A DNA stretch of 55,177 nt from assembly GCF_017811155.1 (NCBI RefSeq), contig NZ_JACVCV010000024.1, positions 1 to 55,177 of the forward strand. The letters are read 5' to 3'. Shown here piece by piece: positions 1 through 8,571 of this stretch. The notes below the pieces were generated by a model. It did no database searches, was not told where the DNA came from, and saw only the letters and a program-made list of their open reading frames with translations. The translations under genes were made by a program, and so were the position numbers. Source of the stretch: Lunatimonas salinarum. GTDB lineage: Bacteria; Bacteroidota; Bacteroidia; Cytophagales; Cyclobacteriaceae. Positions within the stretch are counted from its first letter, which is position 1. Each line of letters begins with the position of its first letter.

Positions 1-504
1 TCCCCCGTTTGGGATTGCAAAGGTCACCATTTATCCGGAACTTCCAAGGGGTAGATAAGGATATTTTTAGACGTTAGTTGGTTTAGGCTGATAGTCAGGA
101 GAATTATTTAGGAGAAACATTTTCGAGACGGCACTACCCCGTAAACCTATCCAATCCTATGTATTGAAATAACGATTTATTCCGGAAATTTAAAACAGAA
201 ACAACCCTAAATTAGTTTCCGCTCGACAGACGTAATTTTTTATCTTACCGAAATAACCACAAATTACCATATAGGTGGCTAGGCACCACAAGCGCCGTGC
301 ATTATTTAAGCAACAATAAGCCAAGACAAACTGGGATTGAACGATATTTTTTTGAAAACATAATCTCACCTGAAATGAAAAATGATCAGAATAATTTGAT
401 CTAAGGATATCACAAAATTCAACGATGGTGAGCCCTTTGGAGCTTTCCCATCTTTTCTTTATGGTTGTTTCTACCAAGAAATGACCATATGAAGTAAGGA
501 TAGT
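1..504. other. Gene-free left edge
   Basis: I see no supported gene here. The only longer reading frame (about 95 codons on the minus strand, 190-477) is rich in Cys, Leu and aromatic residues in a way typical of translated non-coding DNA and matches no family I know. The stretch is AT-rich and may carry regulatory sequence for a gene to the left of the window. Confidence 0.4.
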
Positions 505-1158
505 CTATCCGACTTTTACTTCCTCTATGTCCTCCACAAAAACGTCCCGCGTGATCTGCTCAAAGAGGTAGTAGATGGCAAAATACGTTACTGGCATGGT
601 GATGGCAAGTCCAACCAAGAACAACATCGCCCCTGCAATATTCAGTAAAACAGCCACTAAGCCGAAAAGGAAAAACTTAAACCATTTTACCTGTATCAGT
701 TTACGGCTGTACTCCAACGCAGGCCAAAACTCAAAACCCCCAAACAGGACCATCAGCGATGAAAACAGGTAAGCAACCAACAGGTAAACCCCTGGTAGCA
801 CCAGCGCAAACAAGCCCAGGGTGGTAAGTACCTGCCCGACCAAGTTAACCAATACCAAGGCTACATAATACTGAAAGCCTTTGAAAAAATCAGGATATAG
901 GAGTAGTTGTCCTTGGGTGATCTTATTCGCCGCCAGGAAATAGCCGGCCGTCAGCGGGGCAGCTAAGAAAACGCCAAAAATCAAGGCGTAGTCCGGGAAG
1001 TAAAGCACAAAAAGCAGCTGTACCGAGATGACGAAAAAAGAGAAACCTGCACAATAAGCTGGGTATTTCTTAAACATCGTCCACGCATGCTCAAAGGCCT
1101 CCCGAATATCGAAATCGTAGCCTCTTTCAATCAGTTGATCTAATTTTTGGTGACTCAT
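505..1158 (-). CDS. Multi-pass inner-membrane protein, function unknown
   Basis: Predicted 217-residue integral membrane protein. A short soluble N-terminus (SHQKLDQLIERGYDFDI) is followed by roughly five or six hydrophobic helices and a short acidic tail (EDIEEVKVG). The architecture, with a helix-breaking LPGVYL motif and a final long helix pair, resembles the loosely defined DUF975/YciC-like membrane families, but I cannot assign a function. I chose the ATG at 1158 because the longer frame adds nine residues (with a second, internal Met start) that do not fit the hydrophilic opening. It stands alone: cystathionine beta-synthase lies downstream in window coordinates on the same strand, separated by more than 100 bases. 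Confidence 0.75.
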   Translation of the reverse strand: MSHQKLDQLIERGYDFDIREAFEHAWTMFKKYPAYCAGFSFFVISVQLLFVLYFPDYALIFGVFLAAPLTAGYFLAANKITQGQLLLYPDFFKGFQYYVALVLVNLVGQVLTTLGLFALVLPGVYLLVAYLFSSLMVLFGGFEFWPALEYSRKLIQVKWFKFFLFGLVAVLLNIAGAMLFLVGLAITMPVTYFAIYYLFEQITRDVFVEDIEEVKVG

Positions 1159-1287
1159 TCTTATAAAAAAAACTGATAAACCCAAGTCTGCGAAGTGCAG
1201 GCGGGTGCGTTATTTTTTTCGTTCAGTGAGATATTCTTATTAAGCAGAATACCCTTTGATTGGTTTAGAATTGATTACAACCGACCA

Positions 1288-2655
1288 TTATCCTGTGATT
1301 GCAGCCAACAGGTCATGCTTGGTAATAATATGTATTTGGTGCTGTTCGTCGCGCACTAGGACAGCCTTTTCTTTGTCTACCATACTGGAAAGCACATCCA
1401 AGGTACTGTCCATGGCTACAAATTTCATTGGGGGCTCCATGACCTCATGGACAGATGCGTCTTTCAGCCCCGGATTATCGATAATTTTGCTCAGCAACTT
1501 GGAATCAGTGATAGAGCCTATCACTTGGCCGTCATCCATAACGGGAATCTGGGACACACTGGTTTGGTTCATTTGGGAGATGGCATCTTTGATCCTAGCC
1601 TCCTTTCCCACCACAACCAGTTCGTAAGACCTTGGCCTACCCTTGATGATATCTCTGGCGGTCGTAAAGCTTTTGTCCTCCAAAAATCCGTGGTTCCGCA
1701 TCCAATCGTCATTGTATATTTTTCCTAAGTACCGTGTCCCATGGTCAGGCAGCAACACTACCATCAAATCCCCCTCCCTCAGGTTATCCTTTGCGTATTC
1801 CAACGCTCCGTGCACAGCCGATCCGCAGGACCAACCCACAAACAGGCCCTCTTCCCTTGCCAACCTCCGGGTCATTACTGCGGCATCCTTATCGGTCACC
1901 TTCACAAAAAGGTCTATGAGGGAAAAGTCGACGTTTTTGGGCAGGATATCCTCCCCTATCCCTTCGGTCAGGTAGGGATAGATTTCGTCTTCGTCAAAAA
2001 CACCGGTCTCTTTGTATTTCTTGAATACCGATCCATACGTGTCTATTCCCACCGAAACCACATTAGGGTTTTGCTCTTTGAGGTATTTGGCAGTCCCTGA
2101 CATAGACCCCCCCGTACCTACTCCAGCCGCAAAATGGGTAATCTTACCCGCTGTATCCTTCCAGATTTCCGGGCCAGTGGTTTCATAATGAGCCTTCCAG
2201 TTGGATAGGTTATCGTACTGATTGGGGTAAAAGGAATTTGGGATATCCGCGTTTAGCTTCTTGGCCACAGAGTAATAGGACCTGGGATCCTCCGGAGACA
2301 CGTTGGTAGGACATACTACCACCTCCGCTCCCACGGCTTTCAGGATGTCAATTTTTTCCTTAGACTGTTTGTCCGCCATGGTAAAAATACATTTGTACCC
2401 TTTGGCGATCGCCGCTAAGGCCAATCCCATGCCGGTGTTTCCGCTGGTCCCTTCTATGATGGTTCCTCCAGGCCGGAGAATCCCCTCCTTTTCGGCGTCT
2501 TCTACCATTTTGATTGCCATCCGGTCCTTCATGGAATTCCCTGGATTGAAATATTCCACTTTTACGACAACCTCTCCCGCTATCCCCGCATTGAGCTTGT
2601 TAAGACGCACGATAGGCGTATTTCCTATGGTATCTATGATTGAGTCGTATATCAT
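1288..2655 (-). CDS. cbs: Cystathionine beta-synthase (PLP domain plus CBS pair)
   Basis: Condenses serine (or O-acetylserine) with homocysteine to cystathionine in the cytoplasm, with pyridoxal phosphate as cofactor. Residues 1 to about 320 form the PLP fold type II domain: the PLP lysine lies in NSMKDR (about K43), the substrate loop GTSGNTG at about 69-75, and the phosphate-binding loop GTGGSMSG further on. Residues about 335-455 form two CBS repeats, which in other family members regulate activity. At 455 residues the length fits a bacterial CBS without the haem extension of animal enzymes. I prefer the ATG at 2655: the homology starts at once (MIYDSIIDTIGNTP) and an exact TAnnTTTG box (2681-2688) lies 26 bases upstream, whereas a start at 2676 would sit almost on the transcription start. 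A cysteine synthase role is the main alternative. No cystathionine lyase is nearby. Confidence 0.9.
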   Translation of the reverse strand: MIYDSIIDTIGNTPIVRLNKLNAGIAGEVVVKVEYFNPGNSMKDRMAIKMVEDAEKEGILRPGGTIIEGTSGNTGMGLALAAIAKGYKCIFTMADKQSKEKIDILKAVGAEVVVCPTNVSPEDPRSYYSVAKKLNADIPNSFYPNQYDNLSNWKAHYETTGPEIWKDTAGKITHFAAGVGTGGSMSGTAKYLKEQNPNVVSVGIDTYGSVFKKYKETGVFDEDEIYPYLTEGIGEDILPKNVDFSLIDLFVKVTDKDAAVMTRRLAREEGLFVGWSCGSAVHGALEYAKDNLREGDLMVVLLPDHGTRYLGKIYNDDWMRNHGFLEDKSFTTARDIIKGRPRSYELVVVGKEARIKDAISQMNQTSVSQIPVMDDGQVIGSITDSKLLSKIIDNPGLKDASVHEVMEPPMKFVAMDSTLDVLSSMVDKEKAVLVRDEQHQIHIITKHDLLAAITG

Positions 2656-2680
2656 CGGCTTAGGGTTAGATGGCAAGTTA

Positions 2681-2688
2681 CAAAAATA
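2681..2688 (-). promoter_or_regulatory. Putative -7 box for cbs
   Basis: On the minus strand this reads TATTTTTG, an exact match to the Bacteroidota sigma-A -7 consensus TAnnTTTG, 26 bases before the chosen cbs ATG. I see no good TTG at the -33 spacing, so this is a half-site prediction. Confidence 0.35.
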
Positions 2689-2764
2689 TTCAACGGAATA
2701 GTAGCTGTCTCAGTTAAGTGAAAAAGGGGAAATCGGCGTAGTGCCTTCGGCAACTGGACGACGA

Positions 2765-3688
2765 CTACTTCACGCCAGCCAACAAATAAAGGACCGCCAT
2801 CCGTATGGCAACACCGTTTTCGACCTGCTGAAGAATAATGGAATGCTCAGAATCAGCCACATCTGAGTTAAGTTCTACACCGCGATTGATGGGGCCGGGG
2901 TGCATGATCACAATCTCCCGGTCTATTTGGCTCAGCAGCTTCTTATTGATACCGTAGTAGATTGAATACTCCCGTAGGGAAGGAAAGTATTTGATCTGCT
3001 GACGTTCGAGCTGAATCCGTAGCACATTGGCTACATCGCACCACTCGAGTGCCTTTTTTACATCCAGTTCTACCTTTACACCCAAGCTTTCGATGTGCTT
3101 GGGCAACAGGGTGATCGGACCACAGACCATGACTTCCGCACCTAGCTTCTGAAGGCAGAAGATATTGGACAGGGCCACTCTGGAATGCAGAATATCTCCG
3201 ATGATGGCCACCTTCTTACCCGCCACATCACCCAGTTTTTCGCGGATCGAAAACGCATCGAGCAATGCCTGTGTGGGGTGTTCATGGGTACCATCTCCGG
3301 CGTTGATGATATTTGCTTGGATGTTTCTGGATAAAAAGTGGGGGGCACCCGGACTGCTGTGCCGCATCACCACCATATCCACCTTCATGGCCAAGATGTT
3401 ATTTACGGTATCTATCAGCGTTTCACCCTTCTTTACCGAAGAGCTGCTGGACGCAAAATTGATCACATCGGCCGAAAGCCGCTTCTCCGCAAGTTCAAAA
3501 GAAAGCTTGGTACGGGTGGAGTTTTCGAAAAACACATTGGCAATGGTAATGTCCCTGAGCGAAGGCACCTTCTTAATGGGTCGGTTCAATACATCCTTGA
3601 AATTATCCGCCGTCTCAAAAATCAACTGGATATCGGATTCCGTAATGTTTTTTATGCCCAGTAGGTGTTTCGTGCTGAGTGTTTGCAT
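2765..3688 (-). CDS. pyrB: Aspartate carbamoyltransferase catalytic chain
   Basis: Joins carbamoyl phosphate and L-aspartate to N-carbamoyl-aspartate, the committed step of de novo pyrimidine synthesis. The 307-residue protein has all family signatures: the carbamoyl-phosphate loop STRTKLSF (about 57-64), the active-site loop around SSSVKKGETL (about 82-91), HPTQ (about 137-140) and HPGPINRG (about 263-270). The ATG at 3688 lies two bases after the pyrR stop, so the two genes are almost certainly co-transcribed and translationally coupled. The longer frame would run back into pyrR with an unrelated extension. No pyrI regulatory chain gene is next to it, as in many non-enteric bacteria. Confidence 0.95.
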   Translation of the reverse strand: MQTLSTKHLLGIKNITESDIQLIFETADNFKDVLNRPIKKVPSLRDITIANVFFENSTRTKLSFELAEKRLSADVINFASSSSSVKKGETLIDTVNNILAMKVDMVVMRHSSPGAPHFLSRNIQANIINAGDGTHEHPTQALLDAFSIREKLGDVAGKKVAIIGDILHSRVALSNIFCLQKLGAEVMVCGPITLLPKHIESLGVKVELDVKKALEWCDVANVLRIQLERQQIKYFPSLREYSIYYGINKKLLSQIDREIVIMHPGPINRGVELNSDVADSEHSIILQQVENGVAIRMAVLYLLAGVK

Positions 3689-3690
3689 GT

Positions 3691-4242
3691 TTATTTCTTC
3701 GGTGCTTTTTCGGTGATCCAAATTGCATCTTCTTCAAAACCTTGGCTCCTCCATTCCACACTCACGTATTGACTTTCCAAGGTATTCACCTGCCGTCCGT
3801 AGTAATCCGGCTTGATAGGGAAATCACGGGTATACTTCCGGTCAATCAGCACCATTAGCTCAACCTTTTGCGGCCGTCCAAAAGCTATCATAGCATCCAT
3901 TGCCGCCCTCACCGAACGTCCCTTGTAAAGCACGTCGTCCACTAACACTACCTTCTTGTTTTCGATCAAAAAATCGATCCGAGTCTCATTAGCCCGCAGG
4001 GGTAGATCTCTCCGCCGAAAATCATCTCGGTGAAAGGTAGCATCCAAGAAACCAAAGGGAATGGTAGCTGCTGAGATTTCCTTCATCCTGTTCATGATTC
4101 GATCCAAAACCAGCGAACCCCTTGGCTGCAAGCCTAATAACACCGTATTTTCAAAATCATCGTGATTTTCTATCAACTGATAACAAAATCTACTGATGGT
4201 GATGTTAATTTGGGTCTGATCAAGGACAAGTCGTTTCTGCAT
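3691..4242 (-). CDS. pyrR: PyrR: pyrimidine operon regulator / uracil phosphoribosyltransferase
   Basis: A phosphoribosyltransferase-fold protein of 183 residues. In Firmicutes PyrR binds pyr mRNA and attenuates transcription; it also converts uracil plus PRPP to UMP. The PRPP loop is clear (VVLVDDVLYKGRS, about 98-110), as is the family opening MQKRLVLD. I chose the ATG at 4242 over a TTG two codons upstream because homologues begin with this MQKR sequence. It heads the pyrR-pyrB pair, which supports a role in pyrimidine control. I see no obvious attenuator hairpin between promoter and pyrB, and the leader appears very short, so RNA-based attenuation here is uncertain. A TATATTTG box lies at 4259-4266. 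Confidence 0.92.
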   Translation of the reverse strand: MQKRLVLDQTQINITISRFCYQLIENHDDFENTVLLGLQPRGSLVLDRIMNRMKEISAATIPFGFLDATFHRDDFRRRDLPLRANETRIDFLIENKKVVLVDDVLYKGRSVRAAMDAMIAFGRPQKVELMVLIDRKYTRDFPIKPDYYGRQVNTLESQYVSVEWRSQGFEEDAIWITEKAPKK

Positions 4243-4258
4243 AGCCAAAATTTGACCA

Positions 4259-4266
4259 CAAATATA
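4259..4266 (-). promoter_or_regulatory. Putative -7 box for pyrRB
   Basis: Minus strand TATATTTG matches TAnnTTTG exactly, 17 bases before the pyrR ATG. The implied leader would be only about ten bases. No clear TTG is seen at the expected -33 distance, so confidence is low. Confidence 0.3.
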
Positions 4267-4296
4267 TTAAAATTTATTTCCTTACTTGGGGGCTTT

Positions 4297-5889
4297 TCAG
4301 ATTAAATCCTCCACTTTCACCTTGGTGAAGAAATTCACTTCTCTAATTTCTTCTTTGCCTTCCTTGTTTTGAAATCGAACGCGCTGCTTGCCGCTTAGCA
4401 GGTAATAATTATCGTACCACCAAATTAGCTGAAGGCTGTTTTCACGTGTATCCCGAATACGCTCATTTTCGTTGACCAGCTCGATTTCGAAGGGTTCGTG
4501 TTCCCGAACCAACTCCCCATTTCGAAATTGACTGAGCATCAACTGCTGCTCGTCCAAGTACATGTAAAAAAGGTTACTCCCATCGAAGCTTACCTCTCCA
4601 AACTTTGCCGGGTTGGAACGAGTTACGTTATTAAGCGGCAGCATATTGTCCCATAAGATCGTTCCATCTCCCTCTAGGATGATAAACTGCGAAGCCAAAA
4701 ACTTATACTGCTGCACTACCTGACTCGTCCTCCATCGAGGATCCATCCATAGGGGATTTGCGAAAGTATTTAGGCCGCCCATCATGGGATTCATTCGATA
4801 GAAACTGTTCGCATACATGCCATCCCGGGGCATATACCGGGAGGAAGAGGAAATAAAGAGGTCGTTGTAAACCAAGTACGCACCCCCCAGATCGGTCACT
4901 TCTCTTGTTACCAATACGTTTCTTATAGGTGTATTTTTGCCTCTGTCCATGTTACGCTCCAAGGCCCTCACCCGCCTTTCGCGCATTTTTTCCGGTAGAT
5001 AATTATAGAAATTCTCAAAATCAGCAATGGTGTAATACCGATTTTCATATTCCCCAAATTCATTGATTTTGGTAAAATAAATTCCTTGGTAAGCTTCTCT
5101 TCGACGAAGGCCATAAGGACCGATCAAGGCCTGTTTGTAATCGAAAGAAGAGGTAAGCAACCCCTCCACAATCTCCATCGACGGGTCTTTGAGCTCGTCT
5201 ATTTTCACCTCTCGAAGCTTTTCGCCGCTAGTATCATAGGTGAGTATCGTGACAATCTTCTTTTTGTAATAGTCCCTGCGGCTCATAAGCACGTCAAAAA
5301 TATTCAGCTCTGGATCTTTCCGAAGCTGGAGGATATTGGCGTCTTTTTCGAACACTCCCGGCACGGTAATGACGTCCGAGGTAGTCAAGTCAAAAATCTG
5401 AATCACGGGACGGTATTCAAAATTCCCCATAAAGACAGCCTTTTGGTTAAAAACCAAAAAATCCTGTAGGTCTAAATTCAGAATCGAGGTAAGTGCCACC
5501 TCTCTCACATTGGCCGTTTGTAGATTTATCTCATAGATAAAGCGTTCGTTGTTGTAGGCTGGGCCCTTTTGAAAGAACACATAAAGCAGCTCACCATCCA
5601 AGTCAAATCCCACAAGATCCGACAGGTCATTGACAGGAAACGTGAAAGGCTCTGAGGAGGAAAGTTCGTGGTCTGACACAACGTACTGAAACACATTCTT
5701 TCGTCCCACCGGTCTTTCAGAGATCACTCTAAACGCCACCATTCCGTTTGCCTTGGGTAAGACGATAAAATCATCGTCCTGCCAACTGGTAGGAACCTCC
5801 AACCGATGGGTAAACTGTACTTGACCCATCATCTGCGCTGAGGCGAAACTAAGAACTAAAAGAAGAAATATCCTATTGATTACATTCAT
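4297..5889 (-). CDS. Secreted protein of unknown function
   Basis: A 530-residue protein with a Sec signal peptide (hydrophobic IFLLLVLSFASA, cleavage near residue 22) followed by an exported domain rich in aromatic and acidic residues. Regularly spaced beta-strand-like segments, such as LSDLVGFDLDGELLYVFF and repeated strand-turn patterns, suggest a beta-propeller-like or all-beta fold, but I recognise no named family. There is no T9SS C-terminal domain and no lipobox. Its ATG overlaps the stop of the EVE-domain gene by four bases (ATGA), so the two are probably co-translated. It is separated from pyrR by 48 bases on the same strand. I regard it as real coding sequence from length, signal peptide and operon overlap. 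Confidence 0.8.
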   Translation of the reverse strand: MNVINRIFLLLVLSFASAQMMGQVQFTHRLEVPTSWQDDDFIVLPKANGMVAFRVISERPVGRKNVFQYVVSDHELSSSEPFTFPVNDLSDLVGFDLDGELLYVFFQKGPAYNNERFIYEINLQTANVREVALTSILNLDLQDFLVFNQKAVFMGNFEYRPVIQIFDLTTSDVITVPGVFEKDANILQLRKDPELNIFDVLMSRRDYYKKKIVTILTYDTSGEKLREVKIDELKDPSMEIVEGLLTSSFDYKQALIGPYGLRRREAYQGIYFTKINEFGEYENRYYTIADFENFYNYLPEKMRERRVRALERNMDRGKNTPIRNVLVTREVTDLGGAYLVYNDLFISSSSRYMPRDGMYANSFYRMNPMMGGLNTFANPLWMDPRWRTSQVVQQYKFLASQFIILEGDGTILWDNMLPLNNVTRSNPAKFGEVSFDGSNLFYMYLDEQQLMLSQFRNGELVREHEPFEIELVNENERIRDTRENSLQLIWWYDNYYLLSGKQRVRFQNKEGKEEIREVNFFTKVKVEDLI

Positions 5890-6296
5890 GAGTTAGCCAT
5901 TTTAAGCAGCGTCTCCGCCTCTGATGACGTTATGGGCATTACTGATAGCCTTGACTGCCGGATCAGTAACAGGTCTTGGAGCGAGTCAGCTGCTTTGATT
6001 GCCGCAAGGCCCACGTGCTTGGGCAGGTTTGTCTCAAATCGCAGATCTACTGCTAGCCATTTTTCGCCTTCTTCAGCCTTTGGGTCGGAGTAAGGCTCAC
6101 TAATCACCTTGGCCATTCCTACCAACGCTTTTTGTTTTCCACTATGGTACACGAAAACCAAGTCTCCTGGATTCATTTTTGCCATGAAATTTCGTGCTTG
6201 ATGATTTCGGACACCATCCCAACAATCTTCACCCTTGCGCTCCAAATCGCCCAAGGAGTAGCTTTCGGGTTCCGTCTTAACTAACCAATAATTCAT
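5886..6296 (-). CDS. EVE-domain protein (PUA-like fold)
   Basis: A 136-residue single-domain EVE protein, the PUA-like fold shared with human THYN1. The conserved opening YWLVKTEPESYS (about 3-14), the WDGVRNHQARNFM segment (about 26-38) and the GDLVFVYHS strand are all present. EVE domains bind modified bases in DNA or RNA, and related proteins occur in modification-dependent restriction and in housekeeping contexts. The protein is cytoplasmic. The neighbourhood holds no restriction or methyltransferase gene, so a housekeeping role is more likely than defence. The coding sequence overlaps the next gene by four bases. Confidence 0.9.
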   Translation of the reverse strand: MNYWLVKTEPESYSLGDLERKGEDCWDGVRNHQARNFMAKMNPGDLVFVYHSGKQKALVGMAKVISEPYSDPKAEEGEKWLAVDLRFETNLPKHVGLAAIKAADSLQDLLLIRQSRLSVMPITSSEAETLLKMANS

Positions 6297-6442
6297 GCAC
6301 TTTATGTTTTACTTTCGGAAATTAACAGGCTCCTCTTCGGCAAGGGCGCTCTGGCTTTACCTGCTTAAGATAAGGGGAATGATTTTATTTTGAAACAAAT
6401 ATTATGGACATTTGTGTAGAAACGTAAAGAAAAGAAAATACC

Positions 6443-8149
6443 TTGGATAACAAGCAAATCACCAAAACACTGAAACTGACGATTCAACTCATGGAACTCC
6501 ATGAAGAAAACCCCTTTAAAATCCGAAGTTTCCAGTCAGCCGTGAATACCCTAGATAGGGAATCCCCCTCCCTGCAAGGCAAATCCCAAGCAGAACTTCA
6601 GGAGATCAACGGTATTGGAAAAAGCATTGCTGAAGTAATTTTAGAGATCATAGCCAGTGGTACACACAAGCTGCTGGAGCAATTGCTCGAAAAAACGCCC
6701 GAAGGTGTCCTAGAAATACTATCCATCAAAGGACTGGGCCCTAAAAAAATCAAAACCCTCTGGCAGGAACTGGACATTACCTCCACCCATGAGCTTATGG
6801 AAGCCTGCCAGTCCGGTCAGGTGGCCAAACTTAAAGGCTTCGGAGAAAAAACCCAACAATCCATCATTGAGTCGCTGGAATACCAGGACAGCAACCGGGG
6901 GAAATGCCTGTATGCGGATATCGAAGCAGACGTGGAAAAGCTTTCCCAAGAACTTGCCAACCTCTTCGGAACTGGGAAGGTCGCCGTGGTCGGTGAATAC
7001 AGCCGTAAACTGGAAATCATCTCGCTGCTCGAATTTTTGATACCGACCACAGACCCCAAGGATGCCATGTCCAAATTGGCGCAGCTAAGCGGACTGGAAC
7101 AGGCGATCAATCTGAGCAGTCCCTATCGATGGGGCGGATTTTTGGAAAAACATGGACTACGCTGTGACCTGCTATTGGTACGGCCCGAAAAATTCATACA
7201 TGAAAAACTGATCCGAAAAGCCGCCCGTGCTCATTTGCTGGCACCCGCAAACGACTCCCAAACCCTCGCTGACGTCTTCCTAAGCCAGTCCTTTTCCTCT
7301 GAAGAAGAGGCCTACCAAGCCGCTGGATTGAGGTATATACCCGAAGAGCTGCGGGAGGGGTTTTTCGAAATTGAGCTGGCCAAGGATGGCCCCTTCCCTC
7401 GGCTTTTGGAATATCAAGATATCAAGGGACCCTTACACAATCACTCTACCTACAGCGACGGAAAACATAGCCTACGGGAAATGGCCACCTACTGCATGGC
7501 CCAAGGTTTCGACTACCTCGGCATGGCAGACCATAGCCAATCGGCATTCTATGCCAATGGCCTCAACGCCGAACGGGTAGCCAAACAGCAGGAAGAAATC
7601 GACCAACTAAATGCGGAATTGGCTCCATTCAAGATTTTTAAAGGCATAGAAAGTGACATCCTGATGGATGGCAGCCTAGATTATCCGGACGAAGTACTGA
7701 AATCCTTTGACTATGTGGTGGCTTCGGTGCATTCCAGCTTAAGTATGGACCAGGCAAAAGCCACTGCCAGACTGTTGAAAGCCATTCAAAACCCATATAC
7801 CACCATTTTGGGACACCCCACTGGGAGACTGCTACTTCGACGGCAAGGATACCCCATTGACCACAAAGCCATCATCGATGCCTGCGCCGAGCACGGCGTA
7901 GTCATCGAAATCAACGCCAACCCATGGAGGTTGGACCTCGACTGGCGCTGGGTGCATTACGCCATCAGTCAGGGAGTCAAACTGTCCATCAACCCAGACG
8001 CACACGAGACGGACGGGTTTGCCGATATGCGATATGGCGTGATCGTGGGCCGAAAAGGAGGACTTACCCGGGAAATGACACTCAACACGCTGGGAGTATC
8101 GGATTTAGATACCTATTTTCAACAAAAACGCCAAGAAGCCAGCAGATGA
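6443..8149 (+). CDS. PolX-family protein: HhH plus degenerate polymerase core plus PHP domain
   Basis: A 568-residue member of the bacterial DNA polymerase X family. Residues 1-150 carry the helix-hairpin-helix region with three glycine turns (NGIGKS about 56-61, KGLGPKK about 96-102, KGFGEK about 131-136). Residues about 155-310 align with the nucleotidyltransferase palm, but where PolX enzymes have a G-D-L-D motif after the GSxRR loop this protein reads GEYSRKLEIISLLEF, so two of the three catalytic aspartates appear lost; one remains in CDLLLV (about D242). Residues 330-568 form a PHP phosphoesterase domain with its metal ligands intact: HNHSTYSDG (332-340), MADHS (361-365), GIESDI, VASVHSS, LGHPTGR, NPDAHETDG. 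It may act as a nuclease rather than a polymerase. The start is TTG at 6443; an upstream in-frame stop excludes a longer form and the next Met is at codon 17. Confidence 0.88.
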   Translation: MDNKQITKTLKLTIQLMELHEENPFKIRSFQSAVNTLDRESPSLQGKSQAELQEINGIGKSIAEVILEIIASGTHKLLEQLLEKTPEGVLEILSIKGLGPKKIKTLWQELDITSTHELMEACQSGQVAKLKGFGEKTQQSIIESLEYQDSNRGKCLYADIEADVEKLSQELANLFGTGKVAVVGEYSRKLEIISLLEFLIPTTDPKDAMSKLAQLSGLEQAINLSSPYRWGGFLEKHGLRCDLLLVRPEKFIHEKLIRKAARAHLLAPANDSQTLADVFLSQSFSSEEEAYQAAGLRYIPEELREGFFEIELAKDGPFPRLLEYQDIKGPLHNHSTYSDGKHSLREMATYCMAQGFDYLGMADHSQSAFYANGLNAERVAKQQEEIDQLNAELAPFKIFKGIESDILMDGSLDYPDEVLKSFDYVVASVHSSLSMDQAKATARLLKAIQNPYTTILGHPTGRLLLRRQGYPIDHKAIIDACAEHGVVIEINANPWRLDLDWRWVHYAISQGVKLSINPDAHETDGFADMRYGVIVGRKGGLTREMTLNTLGVSDLDTYFQQKRQEASR

Positions 8150-8436
8150 TGAAATGGACAGACCTATCAGATAAAAAATTACTGGATCGCTCGTTTGCAT
8201 TTGGTTTACTGGGGATTACCCTCGCGCTGTTGCCTTTGGTGCTGATGCAGGTCCCTGTGGCCATTGGCAACTTCGGCGGATGGCTAAGTGGACTGGGCAT
8301 TGCTTTGCAGTTGTTAGCAATGAGCCTGGCAGTATTGGTGATTCGGCAGCGAAAGATTGCCCCGGAATTGCAACAAAAAGCAAAACAGATGACCTTGGTG
8401 TTGGCGGTTGCGCTGCTCTTCTTTATCTTAGTTTAA
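8146..8436 (+). CDS. Small integral membrane protein
   Basis: A 96-residue protein with about three transmembrane helices (AFGLLGITLALLPLVLM, LSGLGIALQLLAMSLAVLV, MTLVLAVALLFFILV) and short basic loops. The ATGATG start overlaps the PolX stop by four bases, pointing to translational coupling. A longer reading frame exists upstream, but that part lies inside the PolX gene in another frame and is not expected to be translated. No family assignment; most likely a conserved small membrane protein of unknown function. Confidence 0.7.
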   Translation: MMKWTDLSDKKLLDRSFAFGLLGITLALLPLVLMQVPVAIGNFGGWLSGLGIALQLLAMSLAVLVIRQRKIAPELQQKAKQMTLVLAVALLFFILV

Positions 8437-8571
8437 GCGCGTCTACTGATATGCAACAATCGGTTTGGAAGCCAAGGGCCTTGGGGTAAACCTATCGAAA
8501 AAGAGACGTTTATTATGCCAACTATCTAATGTATATTTAGTAGCTTTATTACATAGCAAATAAACCCAACG

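Noticed and set aside
190-477. 95-codon minus-strand frame at the left edge
   Set aside because: Cys/Leu/aromatic-rich composition, no family resemblance, no clear start context. Looks like translated non-coding DNA.
4242-4296. Possible PyrR-binding attenuator upstream of pyrR
   Set aside because: The leader implied by the -7 box is about ten bases, and no competing hairpins are visible.
7924-8145. Upstream extension of the small membrane protein gene
   Set aside because: It lies wholly inside the PolX gene in another frame and encodes a Arg/Pro-rich sequence typical of shadow frames; the ATG at 8146 starts the real protein.
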